Shown here: in pieces, positions 32,661 through 44,636 of the stretch | Numbering within the stretch: the first letter of the stretch is position 1 | How the letters are laid out: the number at the start of each line of letters is the position of its first letter | From: Pachyseris speciosa | Lineage: Eukaryota > Cnidaria > Anthozoa > Scleractinia > Pachyseridae | Direction of reading: 5' to 3' | Assembly: GCA_016490735.1 (NCBI GenBank) | Contig: JAEMWC010000254.1 | Location: 288,501-352,500, forward strand | DNA length: 64,000 bases | The notes under the pieces: generated by a model | What the model was told of the DNA's origin: nothing | Database searches by the model: none | Seen by the model: the letters and a program-made list of their open reading frames with translations, nothing else | Program-made: the position numbers and the translations under genes

Positions 32661-35061
32661 TAAAGTACTCGTAGGAAAAAATTCAACGAAATGGAGTTAA
32701 AAATGACGGCTAAACTTCAGCAAGGAGGCTATGGAATAAGGGTAACAAGGCTGTATAGGTTATATTTTGAGTGATTATAATTAATTTCTCGATGCTCGCG
32801 TCGTTGAATCTAAACTTCGCGTAATAATACAAAGAGTATAAACTTTAATTGACTAAAATTCACCGAGAGGAGCATTACGCTTGCTTTCCCGATATTGCGT
32901 GCAAGTTATGTTTTGCCTGTTTCACTCGTGGGAACAGGCACTTCTGATTGGACAGATATTTATAGTTTCGAAACACAATGCCGTTGTTTTAAACAAAATC
33001 TTTTGATATTTGTGTTTCTTTTCCAGAATGATAAATTGTAACAACGTTTAAAATAATTCATAAGGCCTATGAAACATTGAAGAAAGTCCATGACTTTCAG
33101 TGAATTTACTTTACATGTAACGAGATTGTTCGAGATATAAACATAATTTAATCGGCTTCGACAACTCAAGTGGTCGAAACTTCATATTTGTAATACATGT
33201 GCTTCCCTTTTGTGTTCATTGCATGCCGTTTCCCTGTTATTTTTTTAAAAAGAAAATAAAACTTCCATTTGCGCACGGTTACTGCTAAGTTTAAGAAACC
33301 GGAAACTGCGTTACGTCGCTTCCGGTAGAAAAGTACGTAATCTCTTGAAAAACTTTCCTTCTGAGTAAGTAAGAACATCGGATGGGTTGGCATATAATCT
33401 TCCGTATCTCTGGTGACAATTAGAGGAGATAGGTCGATTTGTTTGGAATTTATTGGCCTTCGCGTGGTGAGGGTTCGTTCAGAGTTCCTCTGCCTTCAGT
33501 TACTTTATAACGTACAGTACTCATAGGAAAAAAATTCGACAAAGTGGCGTTTAAAAGGGCTGGAAGGCACAAGGCGGGTATGGAATAAAGGTAAAACAAA
33601 GGCTTTACAGGTTATATTTTGCGTGATTATGATTATTTTCTCGATGCTCGCGTCTTTGTATCTAAACTGTGCGTAATAATGCAAAGAATATATACTTTAA
33701 TTGGCAGAAAGGCAATTTATTACACTGAGGTAGGCAAACGAAAAGATTTCATATTGAAGAAAGATTTGCTTTTATTTCTCTGAAATACGCGTACGTAGAA
33801 ATTTTTTAGTGAACGGTCGATTCCACACACAGCTGTACGCTTTGAGCTGTTTGTGTTTACTTGAGCATAAATTAATTTTGTCAAAGTTGTCAGTTGCGTG
33901 AAAACGCGACTCTCTCGTTATCAGTTCAATAGTTCACAATGATTTTTATCTCTTTGGAAAGCCAAAATTACGGGCTATTTGAATTTGGAAAGCAGTTTGC
34001 AGTAACTAAGAAGAAAAACTTGAAATATTTTTGTTTGCGATAAACCACAAATAACTCATTTAAAAATTCACAGCGACTTGGACTGGTACAATTTCTCGCC
34101 TTTGTGAAAGTAAGACGTTTGTAACTAGCCTTTTACCCGGCGTTGTGTAATAATTTTTGTCTCTCCGGGAAGCTACAAACATATCCTATTCAAATTCCGA
34201 AACTATTATTCTTTTAAAAGGAAAATAAAACCACCATTTGCGTACGGTTACTGCTAAGTTTGAGAAACCGGAACTGCCTTACTTCGCTTCCGGTAGAAAA
34301 GTATGCAATCTTTTGAAAAACTTTCCTTCTGTATAATATCACCTTATGAGTCTAGTTTTACACCAAAAGAAACAAGAAACAATGTAGTTGACAAATATTA
34401 GAACGTTTTTTATTCTAACAAAATGGAAAACTAAAAATTGCTCACGCGGAGTTAAGTTTATGCAAGTAAACACATTAAATTTTGTGGAATGCGTGAACAA
34501 TTGTAAGTCGCCTTGTATTTATCGCTTGATAATAATTTTCCTACCTATGGAAAGTTCAAACCATGCAGTATTCGAATTCCGTATTCTTGAACAAAAAGTT
34601 TTATTTAGGGGTAGGAGTCACGAATCGCAAAACCCTTTGAATCCTATTGACCGAGTAGTAGCCTAGGCACGAGTTACTGCGATGAAGGTGCAATACTGAA
34701 TGAAATCAACAAGGCAGTTGTTTTGATTGCGTGACGTTGTTTGTAGTTAAAGCTAGCTTAGCTTTGCAGTGGTGGAGATATCGGTTATCGTCGAAAAAGT
34801 GGTCGACGGATCTAAGAAGCCGCTTTATACCAAATTCTTCACTTTGTGTGAAACAAATCCGAGGATTAGTCATTTGGGGTTTTGACACAGTTTGACAAGC
34901 TGTCACAAGTGTTGGAGTCTGCCTGAATCGTCTGTCACGCTAACTGAAAGGCGCCTTCAACAAAAAATGAATTAATGTACGCTCGACTTCAACCGCATCC
35001 TGTGCATTAATCCGCCTCGGATGGTCAAAAAGGCCGCTTACGAATTCTTTCAGAATTTCTT

Positions 35062-35240
35062 GGGGGTTTTTTTTGTCGTGGTGTCCGTCGAGAGGCCCGT
35101 GCCCCTCTCGGCCAGAGGAAGAAACAATGATATAAGTAAAGAAATAATTTATAATAGCGGTTGCAGGATTTGAACTCGCGACCTTCAATTTCCTAGCTCG
35201 GCCCCTTATCCGACTGCGCTAATGAGACATCTCTTGCGGT
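35062..35240 (-). repeat. tRNA-derived SINE, family A, copy 2
   Basis: The minus strand shows TAGCGCAGTCGGATAAG (A box) and GCGAGTTCAAATCCTGC (B box, the best preserved of the three), then the GGCCGAGAGGGGCACGGGCC body and an A-rich tail at about 35064-35072. Confidence 0.7.
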
Positions 35241-36289
35241 GGTTAGGGAATTTTGTAGTAAATAAAGTCATTAGGTCGGTCACGCATCGTCTCTTTAATA
35301 TCCGTTTCAATGCCCAAGGGTTACAGGGAAAAGAAGTGTTTTCTCAGAATTGAATTACTCCAATGTACATCCCATGACGAAGGATATTTATTTGAGAGCG
35401 TTTGTTTTGAGCAGTATTTCAGAACAACGATGATTGGGTATGGAATAATGGAAAGATGGGTGTACGGATTTTATTTTGCGTGATTATAATTATTTTCTCG
35501 ATGCTCGCGTAGTTGTATCTAAACTTCGCGTAATAATGTAAAGAGTATAAACTTAAATTGCCCAGAGTAGCATTACGCTTGCTTTCCCGATATTGCGTGT
35601 AAGTTATGTTTCTTGTCTGTTCCACTCGTGGGAACGGGCACTTCTGATTGGACAGATATTATAGTTTTGAAACTGTGTCCTGTCTATGGTTATTTTCGTT
35701 TCACAATGCATTTGTTTTAAACAAAATCTTTGGGCATTTGTGTTTCTTTTCCGGAATGATAAATTGTAACAACGTTTAAAATAATTTATAAGGCCTATGA
35801 AATTTTAAAGAAAGTCCATAACTTTCACTGAATTTACTTTACATGTAACGAGATTGTTCGTGACCCGGTTTTGAAGATAAACAAATATTGACCGAGTTAG
35901 TGATGGTGCAATACCGGAAGTACTAGTGATGGTGCAATACCGGATGTGAAATCAACCAACACAGCTCTTTTGCGTGGCGTTGTTTGAACATAGCTTAGTA
36001 GTGTTGAGATATCGGTTATCGTCGAGAAACCGGTCAACGGATCGAACACATGACTCAGATTTATACCAAATTGTTCGCTTTCTTTGAAATTGTCAAACAA
36101 ATCGAAGTGCCAGTGTTTTGTCAAGCTTCAGCTGGCCTTGGTTTCTCGCGTAGCGAATATCCATAGAATCGGTTGAGTACTTTTCCGTGTTAAATTGCAA
36201 AATAGGTTTACAGCTTAAGCGTTGACAAAACAAAAAAGAAAAACAAGTGAAAAGGAATAGAAAAAAAAAAAAAGAGATCAAAGAAAACA

Positions 36290-36385
36290 AAACTTTCAGT
36301 CTGTTGAGGATTGAACCACCGACCCTAAGCTGCCATTACAGTACGAAAAGGGCGCCCTAACCCACTAGGCCACCAAAACCTACCC
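36290..36385 (-). repeat. tRNA-like SINE, family B, copy 2
   Basis: The minus strand has GTGGCCTAGTGGGTTAGGGC (A-box-like) and GGTCGGTGGTTCAATCCTC (B-box-like). Confidence 0.55.
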
Positions 36386-36551
36386 TAAGCGTAAAACCGA
36401 ATTTTTATCATTAGCAGTGACGAATTGACTGTCATGCCAACTGAAAGGGGACAACAATTGAATTACGATCAACTTGAACTTATCCAGTGCGTTAATCCGG
36501 CTGGGATGGTCAAAAAGGCCGCTTCTAATTCTCGCAGAATTTCTTGTTTTT

Positions 36552-36725
36552 AGTTTTTTTAGTCGTGGTGTCCGTCGAGAGGCCCGTGCCCCTCTCGGCC
36601 AGAGGAAGAAACAATGGCATAAGTAAATAAATAATTTCTACTAGCGATGCCCGAACTTGAACTCGCACCCTTCAGATCTCGACCTCGGTCCCTCATCCGA
36701 TTGCGCTAATAAGACATCTCTTACA
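36552..36725 (-). repeat. tRNA-derived SINE, family A, copy 3
   Basis: The same head, body and tail order as copies 1 and 2, with a more diverged head. Truncated bodies of this family, lacking the tRNA head, also occur at about 31926-31980 and 37690-37748. Confidence 0.6.
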
Positions 36726-37489
36726 GTTACTAGCGACTTTTGTAGTAAATAAAGTCATTAGCTCGGTCACGCATCGTCTCTTTAAAAGCCTTTCAATGCT
36801 CAAGGGTTACAGAGGAAAGAAATGTTTTGTCAAAATTGAATTACTCCAATGTACATTCAGTAGGAAAGGAATTTATTTGAAAACGTTTATTTTGAGCAGT
36901 ATTTCACAACACCGATAACTTAACTGAAGCTATTGGGAAGACTGTAAATGTTTTAAACTGAACTTGTAGATTTTAGTGGCCATAAAATACAGGGATCAGA
37001 GACGGAAATGGCGAAATCCTTTCAAAAAGAAATGTTTAGTCAGAATTATAGGAAATGAATTTATTTGAGCGTTCCTTTTGACCCGGTTTGAAGATAAACA
37101 AATATTGACCGAGTTAGTGATGGTGCAATACCGGAAGTACTACCGGAAGTGAAATCAACCAACACAGCTGTTTTTGCGTGGCGTTGTTTGAACGTAGCTT
37201 AGTAGTATTGGAGATATCGGTTATCGTCGAGAAACAGGTCAATGTATCGAAGACGCAGATTTATACTAAAACTTCGCTTTCTTCGAAGTTGTCAAGCAAA
37301 TCGAAGAGCCAGTGTTTTGTCAAACTTCGGCTGGCCTTGGTTTCTCACGTAGCGAATATCCATAGAATCGGTTGAGTACTTTTCCGTGTTAAATTGCAAA
37401 ATAGGTTTACAGCTTAAGCGTTGACAAAAGAAAAAAGAAAAACAAGTGAAAAGGAATAGAAAAAAAAAGGAGATCAAAGAAAAAAAAGA

Positions 37490-37577
37490 CTTCACCCTAT
37501 TGAGGCTTGAACCACCGACCCTAAGCAGCCATTACATTACGAAGAGAGCACACTAACGCACTAGGCCACCAAAACCT
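37490..37577 (-). repeat. tRNA-like SINE, family B, copy 3
   Basis: The minus strand has GGTGGCCTAGTGCGTTAGTG and GGTCGGTGGTTCAAGCCTC. It lies between two direct-duplication units. Confidence 0.5.
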
Positions 37578-37697
37578 TTATTAAATGGTTGATGGTGACA
37601 AAAATTGAATTACGATCAACTTTAACTTATCCTGTGCATTAATCCGGCTCGGATGGTCAAAAAGGCCGCTTCTAATTCTCGTTTTTTTTTTTGTAGT

Positions 37698-38422
37698 TTT
37701 TTTTGTCGTGGTGTCCGTCGAGAGGCCCGTGCCCCTCTCGGCCAGAGGATTTTCGTTGAGAATTGTCACGCGATTATGAAAAGAAAGGTAGCTTCGTGGC
37801 TGACCATTTTTGCCAGCTTGGGCATAGTATGAAATGCCATATTCTCGACACTTCAAAAATTTTGTGGCTTTGCCTCGTAGGCTAAAGTTTCGGCAGTCTG
37901 ATTGATCTCTCAGTTTTTGAACGCGTAGTATGCCCGTTGGGTTACCGGGCAAACAACGGAACTCTTCTACAGCGCATGCAACCGAATTTGGAAACTGGCG
38001 CGCATCGGACGGATAGGCATATAATCTTCGGTCTCTCTGGTGGCAATTTGAGGGAGATAAGTGGATTTGGTTGGAATTTATTGGCTTTCGCGTGGTGAGG
38101 GTTGGTTCGGAGCCCCCCTGCCTTCAGTTATTTTGTAATGTACAGTTCTCGTAGGAAACAAAATCGACGAAATGGCGTTCAAAACGGCTAGAAGGCACAA
38201 GGCGGCTATTGAATGAAGGTAAGAAGGCTTTACAGGTTATATTTTGAGTGATCATGATTATTTTCTCGATGCTCGCATCGTTGTATCTAAACTTCGCGTA
38301 ATAATATAGAGTGTAAACTTTAATTGACTAAAAGGCAATTTATTACAGGTAGACAAACAAAAAGATTTCTGGCCTTCACGTGGTGAGGTTTCGTTCAGAG
38401 CTTCACTGCCTTCAGTTATTTT
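37698..38422. repeat. Long direct duplication, right copy, cut by Polinton
   Basis: It matches 31926-32660 until TTCAGTTATTTT, where the Polinton terminal repeat begins. The continuation expected from the left copy is not found after the right end of the Polinton. Confidence 0.75.
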
Positions 38423-38754
38423 AGTAGTATAGTGTTTGGGGGTACGAAATCATTTTATCTCGTTTTCCCCAAACTACTACTGCCTTCTGATCTCGTATTC
38501 TGGAAATGGAATATATAGTTATTTAATTTGATGGAATATATAGTTATTTAATTTGATGGAATATATAGTTATTTAATTTGATGGAATATATAGTTATTTA
38601 ATTTGATGAAATATATAGTTATTTAATTTGATGGAATCTATAGTTGCTCAATCTGATGGAACCAAGGTCAGCACACTTCATAAAATGCGTGACATTCTCG
38701 GAAAAATCACCAAGCGTGACATTCTCGGAAAACAGGGAATGAGTCATCGCCTAT
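38423..38754. repeat. Left terminal inverted repeat of Polinton copy 2
   Basis: 332 bp. It holds an inner hairpin (GTTTGGGGGTACG / TTTTCCCCAAAC), then about five tandem units of the 25-bp sequence GGAATATATAGTTATTTAAT-TTGAT (about 38510-38640), then GCGTGACATTCTCGGAAAA twice. The right repeat has only one of the last motif, which explains most of the length difference. Confidence 0.9.
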
Positions 38755-39468
38755 AGCTGCAGAAAAAAAATAGCAAAACTGGTGGCCACCAGAACCTCTC
38801 ATGAGGGACTTAATTTGGAATTTGAATCACCACCCGTCCCTCATGAGAGGTTTTTTTGTTTTGTTTTTTTGAATTCCCACCTCCACACCACCAGAGCACT
38901 ATCATTTATGTCTTTCCCACCTCCACTCCGCTCTGGCCCTATCAGACCCTCTTGGGGCCAATTATTTGTTTTTTCACCCTCCGGCTTGAGATTGAACCGG
39001 CACTTCTGTCAAAGCCTAAGCTTTCACTATAGCTCTACCCAACAATCCGACACCATCTAAGGGTGATTTTTTATTTATTTTTCATTTTTTTTATTTTTCA
39101 TTTATTTATTTTTCATTTTTTATTATTTTTTTATTTTTTCAACCCATGGAATAACGGCGGGGGTTTTTCATTATTCCATGGGGTGGCTTGTATACATTTC
39201 GCTAACGAAAGGCCCCCGCTTTTTCCAATCGTTAGTATACTCTGCATACAAGCCACTCTTTATCTGTGTGAAACAACCCTTATATTTTCGTTTGTATTTT
39301 CATTTTTATGCTTGTGGTACATAAATGAAATTTACAAAGATAAAAAATAATACGCATGTGTAAAAAGCGAAAAATCTGACGTAGTTTGATGACTCATTCG
39401 AAAGGGAAACCCCCCAAAGAGGGCAGTATTTTAAAACTCACAAAAATCATATGGCGTGACGTCAACAG
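38755..39468. other. Conserved non-coding block between left terminal repeat and polB
   Basis: No gene. It contains the CTCATGAG stem-loop (38793-38852), the tRNA-like segment (38974-39066, minus strand) and the GGAATAACG stem-loop (39144-39183), in the same order from the terminus as in copy 1. A T/A-rich run lies at 39067-39140. Confidence 0.65.
38974..39066 (-). other. tRNA-like segment, copy 2
   Basis: On the minus strand the closing stem TCACCCT/AGGGTGA is perfect. GGGTAGAGCTATAG and GGTTCAATCTC are unchanged from copy 1, while the middle differs by several substitutions and small indels. Retention of the stem and boxes in both copies supports a structured RNA or a conserved SINE-like insertion. 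Confidence 0.45.
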
Positions 39469-42400
39469 CTAGATTTTAAAATGTCCATAAGCAAAGCTTG
39501 TCACGCCATTATCATGAATATAACGCTTGTCGTCAAAGCAGCTGAGTGATACTTTATTTATCTCATAACTTCCAAGTTGATGGTTCTGACTTCTAATTGT
39601 TTTCATTCTATGATGCATCTGTTTATTATCAAATAGTGTCTCTTTATAATTTTCATGTCTGATGTTATTCTTAATAATATTCTTACTAATACCTTTTGCT
39701 GTCTTCCCTCCTTTCTGATCATCTTTAATATAGCTATACATCTTCGATCGTAAACCGATGAATTCGCAAACGGGTACTCCTGCTGCCTCATCTTTGAATT
39801 TGCCAATAACTTTTTTATTCTTCTTATCGGAGAATGGCGAGCTTTCAGGATATTCACTGTTATCAAATTTATTTTTATCCTTCCAGAAATTTCTATAGAC
39901 ATCTTGGGTTTCAATTTCATAGGTCAAACTGTCTGTGTCTGTGAATAATAATTTTGCTTCATCTCCATATTTCTCTTTGATGTAGTTGTAATGGAAATCG
40001 TACATCAGTGTCTTGCTAAGGTCTAGAATACACATACCCACATATGCCGGCCTGTTCAGGGTGAGTGTTTCTTTTATCTTATGAACAGCTACTAGATTTT
40101 GATCGAAGATTTTACTGCTAACATATGTCGGTTTACTGGCTAATTTCAATAGCTTCTCCTCATCAGTCACCAATCTGACGTCTACTCGCTTTCTTAGGTT
40201 TTCCATCGTTTTGCCAAATACACTGTTATTCATCAGCTTGAAAAAGTCTTTCTCAAAAGCATTTTTAGCATTCTTACGTTTTTCAGTATTGAAATCAATA
40301 TATTGCCTAAGCCACGCGGACTGATTGAATTCTAACACTCGATGGATTTTAGTTATTTTCAAACCGAGATCAGTATATAATTGGAGGTTCCTGTAATGGA
40401 GCACGTATTTTTCTTTGTTGCTTAATGTTGGTATCAGTTTATGTACCAGACCAGTTGATATTTTATATTTCTTCGCTATGTTTTTACAATAATCTGATAG
40501 CATGTCCCCAGTCACTTTAATCCTTTCCGGCCCAAGTGGGTAGTCATTATGTAGATCATGTAACTCTTGGGGTATCTGAGGTCAACTTCAAGTATCAGAC
40601 CATTTGCACTATCTTCTTTAGACAGACAGGTCTAAATTATTGATCTGTTTTTGTGTCAACCATTTGAAACCACCGGTTGGTAAATATTGACTCATAGCCC
40701 AACCATACAAATTATTAGCATCAAGATAAACGATGTACTTCGAGGGCGCCTTCTCGTCATACTCTTTCATGTATTTATTATTTGCTTTACCGTAACGGTT
40801 GGCTATATAGCTGATTCCTCCACGCAGACCCTTTTCAATGAACTGGAACATATCAATGTCTGTCATCAATTCTAATTTTATGTCAGTCATTTTTAGCATG
40901 GCGTCCCAAGATAAACCGGGAGATGTGAAATAGTGACACGGGTCCAGTTTATAGTACTCAAGGCATGTTTTTCTGAAGTTTTCAAATACATCAGCCAGTA
41001 GGAGTACATCTGTTTTAAGGTACAGGTCATGATAATCACCCATGTTTTTCAAAGAGAATGTTTCCCACACTGTCTGAGCATGTGTATAGTCTTCATCTGA
41101 TATATGCTCATCACTCAGTATGCTATAGAATTCATTTTTTGATGGCAGCTTCTGATTGAATTGATCGAAACTGTCCATGTAGTCGTAAGGATAAACACCT
41201 TTCTGTGCCATCAGATTAAGATCCTTTCCCTTAAACTCTTGTGAGGTGTATTTTAAGGCTTCTCTAGGTAGATTGCCTACAAGTTTTTCCAAACTGGAGC
41301 TCATGAACTGGAAACTATCAATGAAGGTCAAGTGGTTGCCAAGCATGAAAGCCATATACTTCTCCATGTTATTTGGGATAGCATTGATATTCATTTGACA
41401 GTTTTCACCTTTCTTGTTTTTGTAAGTGTGCTTCTTAACAATAGCTCCAATCTCCTGCATAATAAAATGACTATCATAGCCTCTTAGATTGTGAAATATG
41501 ACTGGTATTTTTATTTCTTCTGGTTCACTCTGAGTTTCAGATTACAATCTTGGTGAGCAGAACCTCTGTATTTACCAGTGATGTGACAATGATCTCGGAC
41601 TCGGATATCTTTGTCAGTGTATTTCTTATCACAGATGTGACAAACTTTGGCTTTTCGGAATTTCTCTTCATCATCTTTAGTCATTTTCAATGGTTTGTTA
41701 AAATTTTTTTTCACAACATTCTTGCAATATTTGACCTCCTCAAGCATAGCTTCCATAAATTTGTACACAGCCTTTTCACCCCTGTATATTGCTGCTGGTT
41801 TGCTGTATTTATCGTCATAGCAACAAACAACTTTATAGCCGTAGCCACAGTCAGTATGCTTCTGATAGGCTTCAGTATATGATTTATCACTGTTGGGTTG
41901 ACAACCATGTATTTTCTCAGTGATGGCCTCAAAGTCAGCATATATAACAAATGGTACCTGCTGTTGTTTATGAAAGTTGTTGAATTTCAGTATGTTGTTA
42001 TCTTTGTTTGGCATTTTTATTGCCTGTGTGCCATTTACTTGCATGCAGTTGTCCTTGTGATTATTCAACACCCTTTCAGAGCTGAAGCATTGAAGACAGT
42101 GCATACAAAAATGTTTTCTTTCTTTGTGCTTTGTTTGATTGTACATAAACTTATTGAAATCTTTGATCAGCACATAATGCTTGTTTTCATTTTCAGTTAT
42201 TAGAAGCAGATTCAAGCAGTCTGTATATTTCTCTTTTGAAACAAAAATTGGATATGGCTGTCTATTCTCATAACCAAAAACATTGATGTTGATCTCATTT
42301 TGTTTTTCAATCTTGTTGTAATGCTTGGTTGCAACTGGGAATTCAATCCCTGTATAATCCAATTTTTCAATGTATTTTTTGTCAACTTTTTTAATCCTCT

Positions 42401-43241
42401 GTGGGTATTTCTCTTGTGGGTTCAGGTGTCTGATGTGACACCATCGGAAGCATTCATTATCCTCATTTTTCAAGTTAATTAAACCCTTTGCACTGTTTCT
42501 GAGTTCATTCGGTAGTTTAATGTATGAGGAGCCCTTCATTGGCGCATATTTCACAACATTAAGATAATGACTATCAACTGAATCAACAGTCCAACCTGAA
42601 CCTTCAGATACCCAAACTGCAATCTTATTCATTATTTGGTCTTTTGACAACTGTAGTGATTCAGTTACTTCCAGATTATTCACAATTGTTTGAGCTACAC
42701 TGTTGAAATATGCGGTTTTGTATTCTATTTCTCCGTCAGTCATTTTTGCAAATATTACCTTAAGCGTTTCAACGAATTTCAGTCCTTTCATTTCATTCAA
42801 CAATTTTATAATATTATATGCAACAGCCTTTCTTGTGTTTTGCAGTTGCGCAAGCGGGTCTTTGTTATTTTTTATACCGATTTCAAAAGATTTTGTGAAG
42901 CCCTTCAGAGCTTTCTCTGTTTGCTCTATCTTAGTCCTGGGTGTAGGTGTTGGTCTCTGAATCACCTGTTTGGCTCTTGGGGCGGGAATTGGTCTCTTTT
43001 TCAATTGCTCTATTTCTTCCAACCATTCTTTTGGTGGAGCTGGTAATCTTTTCCTCTCAAAATAATCAATCAATTCTTTCACAGTTGGTCTTTTCGTCCT
43101 TGGGGCGGGAATTGGTCTTGTTCTTGGTTTAGGTACTGGTTTTGTGTCATCAACTATAATAACTTTAGGCTTTTTCTGCTGCTTCAACAGCAATTCGATT
43201 AGCTTGGATTTGCTCAATTTTTGGAGACTTTTCTTGTCCAT
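39469..43241 (-). pseudogene. polB: Protein-primed DNA polymerase B, broken into three frames
   Basis: The gene reads 43241 to 39469. The N-terminus is Pro/Arg-rich (repeated PIPAPR). A C2H2-like CMHC...HKDNC finger follows, then exonuclease motif I (VIYADFEA), a DHCHITGKYRG segment typical of Polinton polymerases, ExoII (HNLRGYDS) and ExoIII (YLKTDVLLLADVFE). Palm motifs A (YLDANNLYGWAMSQYLPTGG), B (KLMNNSVFGKTMENLRKR) and C (FTDTDSLTYE) complete the enzyme. The frame changes at three places: about 41511-41530, 40615-40630 and 40564-40572; the last change is shared with copy 1. The catalytic residues themselves are all present. The open pieces are 43241-41511, about 41460-40618 and 40515-39469. 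The ATG at 43241 starts the protein; its length would be usual for Polinton polymerases. Confidence 0.9.
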
Positions 43242-43374
43242 ATTACTACTAGTTTCGATAATTTTTTCATTTATAATGTATCTATAGTTATTATTTCTTT
43301 AAAACATTTCCGTCTGCGTTTAAATATGGTTGAGAATTCAATTGATCCAATTACTGGATCCTTTTGAATTGTAA

Positions 43375-43572
43375 TTATTGAAGAATATTTTTTTGATGTT
43401 TTTTTGTTTTAATATGACAAGATTTTCCTGCCATTGTGTAGTTACGTCCTGTCTTACATATGTTACAGAACCATTCTTTATTTAGCATATAGGTAGTCTT
43501 GTGTTTTTTTCTTTCCTCATCACTGAGAACTCTAGGCCTTCCCCGACCTCTCTTGACATTTTGATTCTCCAT
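43375..43572 (-). CDS. Small AT-hook / zinc-finger protein
   Basis: 65 residues. KRGRGRPRVL near the N-terminus is an AT hook (binds AT-rich minor groove); CNICKTGRNYTMAGKSCHIK with a following H is a C-x2-C...H-x-H-like zinc site. It lies between polB and the Bro-N gene and reads the same way. A role in gene control or genome binding of the element is inferred from the two motifs. Not a known named family to me. Confidence 0.65.
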   Translation of the reverse strand: MENQNVKRGRGRPRVLSDEERKKHKTTYMLNKEWFCNICKTGRNYTMAGKSCHIKTKKHQKNILQ

Positions 43573-43605
43573 ATATGATCTATATATTTTTATTTTTATA
43601 TCAAT

Positions 43606-44487
43606 TTAATTTTCTTTTAAATCTTTCCTTCGTGATAAGTATAATTTGCTTTCTTCCAAGTGTTTGGTTATTTCATGAATCAAGTCTTCAAAACAATTGC
43701 TCATGATGTACTTACACTTATTTTTCTCATACATTTGCTTCATACTTTTTTGTTTATCTGACACTTGATACACACCTGTTGGGCTTTTAAATTCAAGACA
43801 AAGAGCATTGTATTTTCTAGTGGGATTCAACAGCATTAAATCACACTGTCCAGCCATATATCCTTTCTTATAACTTCTGATTCGCATGTTTGAGCTTATT
43901 TGATTTTCACCTAATCCCGCCACCATTAATGCGTCTTCATATTTCTTTCTGATGAATGACACAATCTTGTAGTGCAGATCATTTTCACTTTCAATCATCA
44001 GCATATTATTGCTTCTGTCATTGAACTGATTGTAATACCCCTGTTTTCTGATTGATGGCAACACTTTAGATGTAACCCAATGTTTGAATTTTACTGCTTC
44101 CTGTTTTTTAGAGGACAGTATTAGTGAATAAAATCCTGATTCATTTATAAAAAAACATTTGAAAGTTTTTTCAATGGTCTCAGCACGAGGTAACGTTTTG
44201 TTACATCGTGAATCAGTGGCCTCAGCACGAGGGACCGTTTTGTTACATCGTGAATCAGTGGCCTCAGCACGAGGGACCATTTTTGTCCCCCGTGAATTTA
44301 TGCTGATTTTGTGGTCTCTTAAGATTCTATCATCAGATAAAACATGATCCTTGATTGCCTTTTGTGGATTTTTATAGTCGAGAATAATAGCTATGTCTCT
44401 TCCTCTGAACCATATTTCATTTTTATCATCAACATAACAGTCTATTGACACATCTAATTCTTTGTTATCGTAGGAATATTTTTGCAT
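43606..44487 (-). CDS. Bro-N domain protein
   Basis: 293 residues. The N-terminal 50 (IWFRGRDIAIILDYKNPQKA) and the later FINESGFYSLILSSKKQEA are the two halves of a Bro-N/ANT-type DNA-binding domain found in large DNA viruses and phages. It is interrupted at residues about 68-105 by a 14-residue unit (S/T-R-x-N/T-K-x-V/L-P-R-A-E-A/T) repeated three times, from a 42-bp tandem repeat at 44179-44300. The C-terminal half (GYMAGQCDLMLLNPTRKY, CLEFKSPTGVYQVS, KQMYEKNKCKYIMSN) looks like a PD-(D/E)XK nuclease fold of the VRR-NUC type: D, then E-x-K. Its role in the element is unknown. Confidence 0.75.
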   Translation of the reverse strand: MQKYSYDNKELDVSIDCYVDDKNEIWFRGRDIAIILDYKNPQKAIKDHVLSDDRILRDHKISINSRGTKMVPRAEATDSRCNKTVPRAEATDSRCNKTLPRAETIEKTFKCFFINESGFYSLILSSKKQEAVKFKHWVTSKVLPSIRKQGYYNQFNDRSNNMLMIESENDLHYKIVSFIRKKYEDALMVAGLGENQISSNMRIRSYKKGYMAGQCDLMLLNPTRKYNALCLEFKSPTGVYQVSDKQKSMKQMYEKNKCKYIMSNCFEDLIHEITKHLEESKLYLSRRKDLKEN

Positions 44488-44636
44488 TTGTATATTATAT
44501 TATATTAATTTATTTTTTAATTCATTTTCGACCTGTGTTTAAATATAGTCAGGAATAATAATATTCTTGGCTACATAATAGCAAATAACAGATATACTGT
44601 AGGGTCTACTCACATATATGTTAGATAATTTTCTCT

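Larger units (their letters stand above)
29812..38422. other. Repeat-dense block without genes
   Basis: I see no exon. The block is a mosaic of direct duplications. Examples are about 31015-31450, 35815-36290 and 37080-37490; about 31926-32660 and 37698-38422; and 30720-31010, 32810-33090 and 35500-35800. It also holds two tRNA-derived SINE families and a 30-bp palindrome. Reading frames here (for instance near 31882 and 37581 on the minus strand) occur only inside the duplicated repeats and recur with them. Confidence 0.6.
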
